DNA of 64,000 bases. It comes from Trichomonas vaginalis G3 (Eukaryota > Parabasalia > Trichomonadida > Trichomonadidae). Shown in pieces: positions 25,998 to 35,081 of the stretch (positions within the stretch are counted from its first letter, which is position 1; each line of letters begins with the position of its first letter). The notes below the pieces were generated by a model. The model saw only the letters and a list, made by a program, of their open reading frames with translations. It did not search any database and had not been told where the DNA came from. Made by a program: the position numbers and the translations under genes. Location of the stretch: positions 6,953,962-7,017,961 of the forward strand of contig NC_067208.1 in NCBI RefSeq assembly GCF_026262505.1, given 5' to 3'.

Positions 25998-26936
25998 ATG
26001 ATTTCAACAATCGGTACAACAACAATTCAAACTACAGCACCAAACTCGTTAGTCATGAATCCTACGTCAATGTTGATAGAGATGAAAAACTTTATTCCTT
26101 CTTCATATACTTTTGAAACAGAAATCCAGAAGATAAAGCAAGAACTTTTAACAAGTAATTTAGACTGTAGTGCGAAAGATGAAACAAATGAACAGTATCT
26201 TTATGACATGCAGGATATTATTGACCATTTGCCTAAACTACCTGAAGTTCAGCAGCAAAAACTAACTATTCCTGAATTCGACGAAATTGAAGTCAAAGCA
26301 ACTGACTCAGTAGAAATAAAGAAATTCATACGTAAAGTAAATTATGAATTCCTTGGTTTTCATTGCAACCATAAAGTTATGGACAAAGATTGCGACATGG
26401 TTTATAAAAATATTTCTGACATATATAAATCGGTGGAGTTTAAGACATACGATAACTTTGTTTCGTTAGTTGCTGAATGTGTATGGGAAATAAGAGATAA
26501 AGATAGAAGAGACAAAGTATGGAACGAACAAATAAGACCCGCTATGTTTGAGATGAAGAGAGCAATTGACGCTTTAGTTGTTTTAGCTGGTAATGTTTCA
26601 ATGTATAACGCAAAAACGATGCCGCAATGTTCAAAATGTAAAGCAGCAATAAGAAAATATAACTACTCAGTCAAAGAGATAGAAAGAATGCGAAACGACT
26701 ATGCAGACTTAAAGAAAGAAGCAGAAAAGCCAGCAGAAGATAAAATGGATATGTTGACATTTCTTAATAAAAACTATCCAACAGCAGAAGATTTCCTTCT
26801 GTCTGACGTCAAGAAGAAATATAAAGAGACTTTCGGCACGATTAAAACATTCGATGTACTAAAAGAAGAAATTGAAGCTACGAAATTGTTTAGGATTTCA
26901 AATATACATCGTACAATTCATGTAAAACGCTTGTGA
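25998..26936 (+). CDS. Unknown 312-residue island protein, inner copy
   Basis: Very close to 5621-6577: the same Thr/Ser start, the same CNHKVMDKDCDMVYKNISD and CSKCKAAIRKYNYSVKEIER stretches and the same basic end. The upstream leader (AAAATAAAGTTAGTTTTATT and TTTTTTATTTTGTAT) is also conserved with the outer copy. Few amino-acid differences over more than 300 residues, against widely different neighbours, show that the island moved or was converted between the elements. Confidence 0.75.
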   Translation: MISTIGTTTIQTTAPNSLVMNPTSMLIEMKNFIPSSYTFETEIQKIKQELLTSNLDCSAKDETNEQYLYDMQDIIDHLPKLPEVQQQKLTIPEFDEIEVKATDSVEIKKFIRKVNYEFLGFHCNHKVMDKDCDMVYKNISDIYKSVEFKTYDNFVSLVAECVWEIRDKDRRDKVWNEQIRPAMFEMKRAIDALVVLAGNVSMYNAKTMPQCSKCKAAIRKYNYSVKEIERMRNDYADLKKEAEKPAEDKMDMLTFLNKNYPTAEDFLLSDVKKKYKETFGTIKTFDVLKEEIEATKLFRISNIHRTIHVKRL

Positions 26937-26941
26937 AAAAA

Positions 26942-26978
26942 GAGGTGAAAAAACAGGTGTGATCTCACCTCTTCACCT
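26942..26978. repeat. AGGTGA palindromic repeat, copy 7
   Basis: Between the 312-residue gene and the T5orf172 gene, 6 bp after the former's stop. Confidence 0.85.
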
Positions 26979-27069
26979 AAACATTATTTTTGCTGAAAAA
27001 TGACCAAATTTCATGAATTTCATTAGTTAGAAAAATAACGCTAATTTTTTTCTAAGAAAAATTTTTATT

Positions 27070-27699
27070 TTGTATGTAAAGACAGTAATGTCAAACATTG
27101 AGTTTGAAACAGTTAGAAAGATAGACAATGACACCAAAGTGGTTAGAATTGGTGATTTAAACGTAAGATACTCAAAGAAATACAACAAATATTCTTTGTC
27201 AGACATTATATCTCCATCTGGAAAGAAAACAAACGACTGGGTTAGAAATGCTTCAACTCAGAAAATTTTGACAAGAAATCCTGAGCTTATGATATCAGTA
27301 GCATTTCATGGAACAAGAGCATATCTTATAGACAAAAGTCTTATACCAATAGTTTTGTTATGGTTAGACCCAGTTGTTGGATATAACTTCATAACATATG
27401 GTTCATTCGACTCAGAACGTTGCAGTGAAGGCTTACTTTATATCGTTCAGAAACCGAAGGACTTCAACACAAAAAGATATAAGATAGGAAGGACATATAA
27501 TATAACTCAAAGATATGACTCTACAGTCAATAGAATCAAGGTTGTGTTTGTTAATGATATGAGAGCTGCTGAAACAGAACTGCTTGAAGTTTTTGAGAAA
27601 ATGTATGGTGCTCCCACGAAAGGTAAAGAAACGTTTGAAGTAGATGAGATAGATAAAGCTATAAAATTATTTGACGAAGTTGCTGAAAAATACATGTAA
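27070..27699 (+). CDS. KilA-N + T5orf172 (GIY-YIG-like) protein, inner copy
   Basis: 209 residues and nearly identical to 4490-5119. KilA-N-like half (TNDWVRNASTQKIL), then the T5orf172 half with YIVQ near residue 127, RYKIGRTYNITQRYDS and a C-terminal helix (VDEIDKAIKLFDEVAEKYM). The first ATG is in the shared leader TTTTGTATGTAAAGACAG; the second Met is at 27088. The leader shared by three island genes suggests a common promoter or a common origin. Possible endonuclease or DNA-binding role, from family. Confidence 0.75.
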   Translation: MYVKTVMSNIEFETVRKIDNDTKVVRIGDLNVRYSKKYNKYSLSDIISPSGKKTNDWVRNASTQKILTRNPELMISVAFHGTRAYLIDKSLIPIVLLWLDPVVGYNFITYGSFDSERCSEGLLYIVQKPKDFNTKRYKIGRTYNITQRYDSTVNRIKVVFVNDMRAAETELLEVFEKMYGAPTKGKETFEVDEIDKAIKLFDEVAEKYM

Positions 27700-27769
27700 A
27701 GCGTTTATTTTTGGTCTTTTGTGAAAGTCAGAAAATAACGCTAATTTTTTTCTAACAAAAATTTTTATC

Positions 27770-28614
27770 TTGTATGTAAAGACAGTAATGTCAACATCAG
27801 AGAACACAACAACTGCTATCGTTCATGAAGCCATAAATGAAGAATACGAGTACATACAGTATAACAAACAGTTACGTCTCATTCGTTCAGTCAAAGATGA
27901 CATGTACCAAATGCAAAGTATAATGAATGCTCTTCGTTCTACAAAGCAAGCATATCATTGGTTTGAAAACCAACAGACAAAAGAACTTTTAGAAGAATTT
28001 CCTCATATGATTGCTTCCCTCGGAAAACCGAGAGAAGAGATTCCGTACGAAAATCGCAAGAATTTGGCTCCTGGTTTGAAAGGTTATTATGTTCATAGAC
28101 TTTTAGTAAACGCTGTAGCAATGTGGGCTTCACCTCGTTATGCTTGTTATATTTTCATGATGTTAGATGAACTATATAAAGCAGAACGTGGAGAGATGGA
28201 AAAGAAACTTCATGCAAAAGATGAAGTCATTGAATCCAAAGACAAAAGCATACAGAAAAGAATACCACGTTCAGTACCAAAAGGAAAGGAAAAGAGTTAT
28301 AAGTATATGATTTATACTGAAGAGTTGGAGAAAGAGAAGATAAAGATATGGTTATGTTGCATTTAGTCAGAAGAAACAACAAGAGCTTTTATGACTTAGC
28401 TAAAATATATAAATCTGACAGAAACTGGTTCTATTGTGAAAACTTACCGATTTCAATGACTCCGAATGAACAAATAAAGGAAATTGTCAAAAATACTCTT
28501 CCTCAAACACACTATGACATCAAAGGTTGCACAATACTTACATTCAAAGAAGACTTACCATTACTGAAGGAAAAAATAACAGAATATTTCGACAACTTCA
28601 AAGAGGAAGAATGA
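27770..28614 (+). pseudogene. KilA-N domain gene, inner copy (broken)
   Basis: Begins with the same MYVKTVMSTSENTTT leader, continues with an EEYEYIQYNKQLRLIRSV helix, a KilA-N core (GLKGYYVHRLLVNAVAMW), a charged helix and the same C-terminal domain as the outer copy. About one break. The middle section (around WFENQQTKELLEEF) differs from the outer gene but matches the remnant at 5212-5352. Confidence 0.7.
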
Positions 28615-28947
28615 AGTCACGACAACATTAACGATGAAGTCACGACAACATTAACGAAGAGAGAATGAGGTGAAAAAAGAGGTGAAAAAACGGGTGAGAT
28701 CTCACCTCTTCACCTAAATATATTTTTTGTGCTATATTTACACTCATTTACGAAGAAGTCATGAATCCTACGTCAATTATGTTCGACACTGTAAGCATTA
28801 ACAATAACATTAACGATGCATCATGCTGTTCGCTCTTTCGTACCTGTTGTCAAAATGTCATGTTGTCACACTTTTTAAAAGAAGTTAATTAACCTGGTGA
28901 CATGGTGACGTAGTGACACCTTCAGTTCTTCAAAAATATATTTTTGC
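28615..28947. other. Gene-free stretch with short direct repeats
   Basis: Contains a 22-bp unit (GAAGTCACGACAACATTAAC plus GA) twice in tandem at 28,612-28,655, AGGTGA copy 8, and near 28,757 about 20 bp (AGTCATGAATCCTACGTCAA) identical to the start region of the 25998 gene. No gene was seen. Confidence 0.7.
28667..28715. repeat. AGGTGA palindromic repeat, copy 8
   Basis: Downstream border of the inner island, orientation opposite to copy 6, so the island has inverted borders. Confidence 0.85.
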
Positions 28948-29421
28948 TTAAATAGCTTCAGGGTCTATTTCTTCAACCATTTCACTTCCTTCGTCAATGT
29001 CAATAGAAGCTTCTTCAACCTTTGGTAAGAATTTCTGTATAACATCTTTGTTCGTTATTGTCTTCAGAGATGAAGGATAATATTTCACAGATGTTTCACC
29101 CTTCTTATATTCTTTCTGTTCGGAAAGATTCATAGCAATACTGAAGAAGTCAATGTTGGAGTTCTTTATGACAGTATAATGAGTATCTTTGACATTCACG
29201 AAGAAACTCTTTTGTTTCAAAACTACTGCTAACTCTTGTGAAGTATAACGTTTGCGGTCAATGACGATAGCTAATGGTCTGACATACTGACCAAACTTAG
29301 ATTCTTTCACAAACTTCTTGTTAAAGATAACATTAACATTTGAAGCATTATTGAACTCATTCTTGATGGCAGTAGCGAGAGCATTGTATGAAAAGAACTT
29401 GCAATCTTGCATGTGTTTCAT
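28948..29421 (-). CDS. Unknown 157-residue protein next to PolB
   Basis: MKHMQDCKFFSYNALATAIK start, alpha/beta composition, two basic segments (NKKFVKESKFGQYVRPL, IDRKRYTSQELAVV) and an acidic C-terminal tail (DIDEGSEMVEEIDPEAI). Acidic tails are typical of single-stranded-DNA-binding proteins, and the gene is divergent from the polymerase by 90 bp, so a replication accessory role is plausible but not shown. No family was recognised. Confidence 0.55.
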   Translation of the reverse strand: MKHMQDCKFFSYNALATAIKNEFNNASNVNVIFNKKFVKESKFGQYVRPLAIVIDRKRYTSQELAVVLKQKSFFVNVKDTHYTVIKNSNIDFFSIAMNLSEQKEYKKGETSVKYYPSSLKTITNKDVIQKFLPKVEEASIDIDEGSEMVEEIDPEAI

Positions 29422-29510
29422 TAAAATAAAAATATTAAATTATTTTGAAAAATAACTTAAAAAATCTAATCTAATTTTTTCAAAAAATATTTTTTTATTT
29501 CCTACTAAAG

Positions 29511-32500
29511 ATGTATCGGAAGTTGTCTAGGTTAGAACACTCGGAAATAAAACAACTTCTTACAGAAGCTAACATAGAAGTAGCAAAACATTACGCAACA
29601 AACAAAAAAGCACTCGCTGACATCCTCAATGACTATAATGGTGCAATAAGTTATGATAGAATTCATGAGTTCATAAAGCCGCAACGCGGCGAGGACGAAG
29701 TCCACGCAAGAGCATTTCCTTTAAATGACGTTGCTATTGACTTATATCATAGACGTTCAGTACCTCATGAAGTAAGAAGAGAAATGTTTGACATAACAAA
29801 TGCAAACGTTGGTGAAACAAGAAGAAGAGACGACACACTGAAACAACAGAGAAGAGAGATGTTTAAGAGCGCTATAGAACAAGTTCGCAAAGCTAACGAT
29901 GTCATTCGTTCCATTGACGACAAACCAAAAGAAGGTGAGAGATGGTTAAAGAAAGATGAAGAGAATAGGAAGAGGAATGTTAAGACAGGCAATAGACTCA
30001 TTGACTTTAACATCGAAGCTTTAGATGAACCAAACAGAGACTACTTATACAAACATTTCGGTAAGGTTTTCATGAGACTCTTAGAGAAAATTAAAATAAA
30101 CTCACAACAGAGATGGATGGTATGTTATAAACTTGGTGGAAAGTATGAATGTTCTACGTTAAATCTCAATAATATTGGAACATTACTACATCAGCTCTTG
30201 AAGGAGAACTTTATATCAGAGATAGAAGCAAATGCCGCAGGTATTGTTGAAATGCACTATGACTTCTTCTTGACAAACATAAAGAATCTTACCGAAATAA
30301 AGATGTATGATTTAACAGAATATGAAGGCTTAACGATGTCAGATGTAAAGAAAGGCAAACCAAAAAAGAGACCATATAGAGATGAAAGCACACTGACAAA
30401 TGACCAGAAAGCCATTTTGGAAGCTCTTAAGCAAACAGGAAACCCAGCACTTATAGAAAGCTTTTGGAAAGATAATGGTGAAAAGAAGTTTTATAAGAAG
30501 AGAAGCGGTCAGTTCTGGAAGTATCTTTGCACATTACCTATAAATCTTGAACGCTACCAAATCTTCAATGAACTGAACAAAAGAACTGCAACACTTATGA
30601 CAGAAGACAATTGTTTCGTTTATGCTTGCATTCAGGCTGGAGTAGATGGAGAGACTATTGACCACATGAGAGAAGTCATTCGTGTTAGAGACTTTCCTCA
30701 AAGTAAAGTACAAGAAATTTCTGACGCAACAGGTATAGCATTTAATGTTACCATTGGTTATTTCAATGACTCAAGACATAATGAAATAAAGAGATACATA
30801 CCAAAAGAATGTGAAACTGTTCGAACTATTGACTTACTTCTTGTTGAAGACCACTACATGCTAAATGAAAGATTACCAATGACAACATATTTCATTCGCA
30901 ACTATATAGAAATCTTGAAGGAGTGTGGTGGAATGAACATTGAGAAACAGATGAAGATTTATACAAAGAGAGAGAACAAATATGTAGTTCGTTATGATAG
31001 AACAACACCGTTATGGGATGTTATGAAAACATTGTGGGAGTGCAAATATTTCGAACCTATTTCTTATGGAGAACTTTTCACATATACGACTGACTTATAT
31101 AAACAGAACCTTGCACCATTTAAAGATTTGACATATGCTCCAAAGTATTGTGTACAACTGAAGAAGAAAGCCGAGTCAAAAGAAGTAAATAAGAATAAGT
31201 GCAAGTTCATTCCTGAGCACGTTTTCTTTGCTGACTTTGAGTGCAGTACTGATGGCTTTCATAAAGCTTTTAACATCTGTTACGACAGTGAAGATGGTTC
31301 AGTGAGTGAAAGCATTTGGGGTCAGAACTGTGCAACAGAATTTTTGGAACGACTTCCTGACAAGAGTTTAATATATTTCCATAACCTCAGTTATGATATA
31401 AACTTCATCTTAAGACACATGACAGAAGTGAAAGGAACTCCCATCATTAAAGGTTCACGAACAATGCAAATAACTGGCTTATATAAAGGAAGGGCAATTA
31501 TTATAAAAGACTCTTACAGTGTTATAAATAAGAAGCTTAAACTATTTCCTGCTATGTTTAACTTACAAACAGGACCGAAAGAAGTATTTCCATATAACTA
31601 CTACAGCAGTGTTTTGTTAGCAAATGACAACAGAACTGGTGTCATTTCTGAAGCATGTAAGTTTGTAAAAGATATTGAAACGTTCATGAAAAACATAGAT
31701 TCCATCAAAGGTTGCAGAATAGATGAGAACCACTTCGACTTAGAAAAGTATAGCACATTTTATTGCAAACAAGATGTAAGAATTTTAAGAGAAGGTTTTG
31801 TTAAGTTCCGCAATGACATATTGAAAGAATTTGATTTAAACGTTTATGACTACGTTAGTATTTGTTCTATTGCTAACAAATTGTTTGAGAACAGAGTGTA
31901 CTTCCCGAATGGAAATTTATATGACCTATCAAATAAACCAAGAGAATTTATTTCACGCTGTATTCAAGGTGGAAGATGTATGTTGTCAGATAACATTAAA
32001 CAAAAGAGCGAAAAGAAACTCATTGCTGACTTCGATGCTGTTTCATTATATCCATCAGCTATAGCAAGACTTTATACTTTAGAAGGTATTCCGAAAGTAT
32101 TGAAGGAAGAAATGTTAAGCACAGAGTATCTCATGAGACATTTATTCGATGACGACCAAAAGGAACCCATTGGTAAAAAGTTTATGTCTGGCTTCTTTGT
32201 TCTCATTAAGATAACAGAGATTGGAATACATAGACACTTTCCTTTAATAGTTTGTGACCCTGAACTAAATCCAGAACTTAACGTTCCCAGAAGTTCAAAC
32301 ACTTGCTGTTTAATGTATGTTGACCATATAACATTACAAGACCTCATAAAATATCAAGGTGTCAAATGTGAAGTGTTGCAAGGATACTATTACGATGGAA
32401 ACAGAGATATTAGAATAAGAGATGAAGTAAAGAAGTTGTTTGAGTTAAGGTTAAAGTATAAGAAAGAAGGAAATCCTTTGCAAGAAAATATAAAGCTCAT

Positions 32501-33290
32501 TCTGAACAGTATTTATGGCAAAACTATTCTATCTCCTATTGAGTCAAAAATAACCATAGTAAATGACAAAGATGCTATAAGATATGCCATCAGAAACTAC
32601 AACCATATAGTGAAGTTCGAAGGTTTGGATGGTTCAGATAAAACTATTTTCAAGCTAACGAAAAGCATTTGCAGACACTTTAACTTCTGTCCACTTGGTG
32701 TTAACATTCTGTCAATGTCGAAGAGAATAATGTGTGAAGTATTCTGTACTGCTGAGGACTTAGGAATGGACATCTTTTATAGCGATACGGACAGTATGCA
32801 TCTCTACAATGAAGATATCCCTCGTTTAGCTGAAGAGTTTGAGAAACGTTATGGAAGAGTTCTCATTGGTAAAAACCTTGGTCAATTTCATAGCGACTTT
32901 GCAGAAATCACAAAAGATAAACAAAGTTTAGCATACAAGTCAATATTTTGTGGAAAGAAGACTTACATAGACTTACTCACGAATGATTTAAATGAAGTTG
33001 CATTTCACTGCAGAATGAAAGGCGTGAAGCAAGATGTTATTGCTTTAACCGCTAATGAAATGTTTCCTGACTCTGTTCAGTGTTTCTATGATGAAGATAA
33101 AGGTTTAATGGTTCCGCAAGGAAAATTTAACAAAGACTCTGAGTTCAGTGTTATGAAGTTATATAAAGCACTTCATGACGGTCAAGAGATTGCATTCGAC
33201 TTATGTAAGTCTTCTAGTCCTTGCTTTGCTGAAAAGTTTAACTTCTCAATAACGACTAAAACAAGCTTTATTCGTAAGTTGAAGTTCTGA
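29511..33290 (+). CDS. Protein-primed-type B-family DNA polymerase (pPolB), inner element
   Basis: 1259 residues, with a ~570-residue N-terminal extension as in Polinton polymerases. Exonuclease: FFADFECST near residue 575, YFHNLSYDINFI near 622 and YCKQDVRIL near 750. Polymerase: motif A IADFDAVSLYPSAI near 842, motif B ILNSIYGKT near 998, motif C FYSDTDSMHL near 1090 and a KxY-like KKTYIDLL near 1145. It copies the linear element from protein-primed ends. It carries one in-frame double hairpin (KPQRGEDEVHA near residue 57). It is intact over its whole length and differs from the outer compact polymerase. Confidence 0.92.
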   Translation: MYRKLSRLEHSEIKQLLTEANIEVAKHYATNKKALADILNDYNGAISYDRIHEFIKPQRGEDEVHARAFPLNDVAIDLYHRRSVPHEVRREMFDITNANVGETRRRDDTLKQQRREMFKSAIEQVRKANDVIRSIDDKPKEGERWLKKDEENRKRNVKTGNRLIDFNIEALDEPNRDYLYKHFGKVFMRLLEKIKINSQQRWMVCYKLGGKYECSTLNLNNIGTLLHQLLKENFISEIEANAAGIVEMHYDFFLTNIKNLTEIKMYDLTEYEGLTMSDVKKGKPKKRPYRDESTLTNDQKAILEALKQTGNPALIESFWKDNGEKKFYKKRSGQFWKYLCTLPINLERYQIFNELNKRTATLMTEDNCFVYACIQAGVDGETIDHMREVIRVRDFPQSKVQEISDATGIAFNVTIGYFNDSRHNEIKRYIPKECETVRTIDLLLVEDHYMLNERLPMTTYFIRNYIEILKECGGMNIEKQMKIYTKRENKYVVRYDRTTPLWDVMKTLWECKYFEPISYGELFTYTTDLYKQNLAPFKDLTYAPKYCVQLKKKAESKEVNKNKCKFIPEHVFFADFECSTDGFHKAFNICYDSEDGSVSESIWGQNCATEFLERLPDKSLIYFHNLSYDINFILRHMTEVKGTPIIKGSRTMQITGLYKGRAIIIKDSYSVINKKLKLFPAMFNLQTGPKEVFPYNYYSSVLLANDNRTGVISEACKFVKDIETFMKNIDSIKGCRIDENHFDLEKYSTFYCKQDVRILREGFVKFRNDILKEFDLNVYDYVSICSIANKLFENRVYFPNGNLYDLSNKPREFISRCIQGGRCMLSDNIKQKSEKKLIADFDAVSLYPSAIARLYTLEGIPKVLKEEMLSTEYLMRHLFDDDQKEPIGKKFMSGFFVLIKITEIGIHRHFPLIVCDPELNPELNVPRSSNTCCLMYVDHITLQDLIKYQGVKCEVLQGYYYDGNRDIRIRDEVKKLFELRLKYKKEGNPLQENIKLILNSIYGKTILSPIESKITIVNDKDAIRYAIRNYNHIVKFEGLDGSDKTIFKLTKSICRHFNFCPLGVNILSMSKRIMCEVFCTAEDLGMDIFYSDTDSMHLYNEDIPRLAEEFEKRYGRVLIGKNLGQFHSDFAEITKDKQSLAYKSIFCGKKTYIDLLTNDLNEVAFHCRMKGVKQDVIALTANEMFPDSVQCFYDEDKGLMVPQGKFNKDSEFSVMKLYKALHDGQEIAFDLCKSSSPCFAEKFNFSITTKTSFIRKLKF
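29678..29703. repeat. GC-rich double hairpin, copy 4 (in PolB coding sequence)
   Basis: GCCGC-AAC-GCGGC, GA, GGAC-GAA-GTCC. The second stem carries a compensated pair change (GGGC/GCCC elsewhere), which argues that the stem itself is kept. Confidence 0.85.
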
Positions 33291-33336
33291 GGTCATTTAT
33301 TTTTGTCAGCAATGATGTCATTCGTGATAAAAATAA

Positions 33337-33360
33337 GCCGCTAGCGGCAAGGCGAAGCCC
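33337..33360. repeat. GC-rich double hairpin, copy 5 (intergenic)
   Basis: GCCGC-TA-GCGGC, AA, GGC-GAA-GCC, between the convergent ends of PolB (33290) and the capsid-family gene (33371). Confidence 0.8.
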
Positions 33361-33370
33361 ATGTGGTCAT

Positions 33371-34228
33371 TTATAATATTGCTATGGTAGAATTTAAGAG
33401 TTGTGCTTCAATGTAGAGACAGTCCTTATGGTCTGGAGGTAGCAAAACAGGTGCTTTATGGTCATGAGTGGAGAATATGTCTATCCAAAACTCACGATTG
33501 AAGCCAGTTAATTTATAGTATTTAGGGTTAGGAAGTGGTGAAGTTCTTGTATGACCAATGAACTCATTTTCAACTCCCTTACTTAAGTTTGAATATAATA
33601 TAGCTTGCTTTCTATCCCAAATGCCGGGTGTTACAATCTTTGAAAATTCATTTTTCCTCGGAAGCATTGCATCATAATTGAAAACATTCTTGAAGTCTTC
33701 ATTGGGTTCAGAGATTTGAAATCTTATACGTAATGGATTTTCTTTCTTTTTAGCGACTTCATTGAATGGTGAGAATACAATGAATTGACAGTCATGAGTT
33801 CCATCTTCATTTTCATTAAATTCATAATGAAAGTCTATAAGTTGTGGCTGACTACCTTCTTCTTTCAGTTGTGCACGAAACTCACGTAAAGGCTGTAAAG
33901 TTTGTACTTCAATGTTAAACTTTTTCTCGAACATTTCATTAAATGAAATCATACATTGTTGCAATGTTGTATCGTCTTTAAAGTATTTGTATATGTGAAT
34001 GTTTTGGGCACTTAAAGACTGTTCGTCATTTTCTATCTCGACTTGAAGTATAAATTCAACCTTTCTGAAAGCACGTGTTATATACATAGATGTTATGCCA
34101 ATGTACTTCTCTTCATTTATGTTCACAATCCAGTCTGTTGGAAACTTAAACGTTACTCTGTTCCCCTTTATTTTGACGTCAGGGTTTTCACTACTGAATG
34201 CAACAGATAAAGGTATTTGTCTATACAT
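33371..34228 (-). CDS. Putative capsid-family protein (~285 aa), inner copy B
   Basis: 285 residues, starting MYRQIPLSVAFSSENPDVKI. Family marks: FKFPTDWIVNINEEKYIGIT near residue 28, PGIWDRKQAILYSNLS near 205, 'PNPKYYKLTGFNREFWIDI' and PVLLPPDHKDCLYIEAQLL at the end. The last part is the one most like what I know of Polinton virion proteins in trichomonads. With 17820-18701 it forms the inner pair, parallel to the outer pair. Function inferred. Confidence 0.55.
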   Translation of the reverse strand: MYRQIPLSVAFSSENPDVKIKGNRVTFKFPTDWIVNINEEKYIGITSMYITRAFRKVEFILQVEIENDEQSLSAQNIHIYKYFKDDTTLQQCMISFNEMFEKKFNIEVQTLQPLREFRAQLKEEGSQPQLIDFHYEFNENEDGTHDCQFIVFSPFNEVAKKKENPLRIRFQISEPNEDFKNVFNYDAMLPRKNEFSKIVTPGIWDRKQAILYSNLSKGVENEFIGHTRTSPLPNPKYYKLTGFNREFWIDIFSTHDHKAPVLLPPDHKDCLYIEAQLLNSTIAIL

Positions 34229-34252
34229 TTAGTTCCGATAAAAATAAACCAT

Positions 34253-34366
34253 TTACTCTTTCTTTGCTTCAGCTTCTTTAGCTTTTGCTTCAGCTTCTTC
34301 TCTAGCTTTTTTCGCCAGTAGTCTTGGGTTCTTTTGTCTTCCAGCAGCTCCTGTCAAAAATAGCAT
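34253..34366 (-). CDS. 37-residue Ala/Lys/Glu-rich ORF
   Basis: Starts at the ATG at 34366 (MLFLTGAAGRQKNPRLLAKK) and continues as a charged Ala/Glu/Lys helix (AREEAEAKAKEAEAKKE). It lies upstream of the capsid-family gene on the same strand, 24 bp away. A short hydrophobic, Gly-containing start plus basic helix is similar in style to other small virion-type products of these elements. No family was recognised. Confidence 0.35.
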   Translation of the reverse strand: MLFLTGAAGRQKNPRLLAKKAREEAEAKAKEAEAKKE

Positions 34367-34406
34367 TTGGTCAAGTCCTTATATAAAATATGGTCTCCCA
34401 CTAGGT

Positions 34407-34643
34407 TTGCTAGCTACAGCAGGAGCAGTTATGATGTTGAAAAGAAATAAAGCAAATGTTGTAAATAATACTGAAGTAGCTGAAGTTAAACAAACTCCAA
34501 CACCTTCGCCAAAACCTTCAATGACTCCTGAACCTATGGAAGTACAAACTCCTGTTCAAAAGTCAACTCCTAAACCGACTCCAACATTTAAACCAGAACC
34601 TACTCCTCAAATAAATCGTAAAACTCCTGCGTTTCCTTACTGA
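34407..34643 (+). CDS. Small Pro/Thr-rich protein with hydrophobic N-terminus
   Basis: The clear ATG is at 34431, but the frame is open upstream through a hydrophobic stretch (LGLLATAGAVMML), so the true start is unsure. The remainder is a Pro/Thr/Lys-rich tail (QTPTPSPKPSMTPEPMEVQ) with no globular part. It may be a membrane-anchored or virion-associated linker. It is followed 48 bp later by 34691-34927 on the same strand. Confidence 0.4.
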   Translation: MLATAGAVMMLKRNKANVVNNTEVAEVKQTPTPSPKPSMTPEPMEVQTPVQKSTPKPTPTFKPEPTPQINRKTPAFPY

Positions 34644-34690
34644 AAAATAACGTTATTTTTATTTAATATTAAAATTTTTATTTGATTGAA

Positions 34691-34927
34691 ATGACGACTA
34701 AAGTCACTGAAGCAACAAAACAAAAGTTTTTGGTAGAATACATTAAATCAGGAACTATTCCAGAAGGTTTTTACATTCATACCATGAAGGATGGTAGAGT
34801 TCAGTTTAGAAAGATAAAGCAACCATTAGATAAAGAAGGAATTTTGAGAAAGATTAAACTTCATGAGGACAACATTGCTGAACTTAAGAAGAAGTTAGAA
34901 GAGTTGGAGAAAGGAAGAGAGTTATAA
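34691..34927 (+). CDS. 78-residue protein with C-terminal coiled coil
   Basis: Start at the ATG at 34691 (MTTKVTEATKQKFLVEYIKS). A short beta hairpin (GFYIHTMKDGRVQFRKI) is followed by a regular heptad helix (LHEDNIAELKKKLEELEKG). The layout parallels the central part of the outer protein at 11489-12073, so the two may be functional counterparts. The 3' end runs into the right terminal repeat. Confidence 0.55.
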   Translation: MTTKVTEATKQKFLVEYIKSGTIPEGFYIHTMKDGRVQFRKIKQPLDKEGILRKIKLHEDNIAELKKKLEELEKGREL

Positions 34928-34943
34928 AGCAATGAATTCAACA

Positions 34944-34991
34944 GGGTGAAAAAACAGGTGAAAAAAGAGGTGAGATCTCACCTCTTCACCT
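34944..34991. repeat. AGGTGA palindromic repeat, copy 9
   Basis: In the right inner terminal repeat; counterpart of copy 5. Confidence 0.85.
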
Positions 34992-35081
34992 AAATATATT
35001 TTTTGTGCTATGTTTTCATACGTGTGAGGGTGGTGATATCATTTATTTTTAAGTTTATTTTTTATTTTTATTTTTATATAA

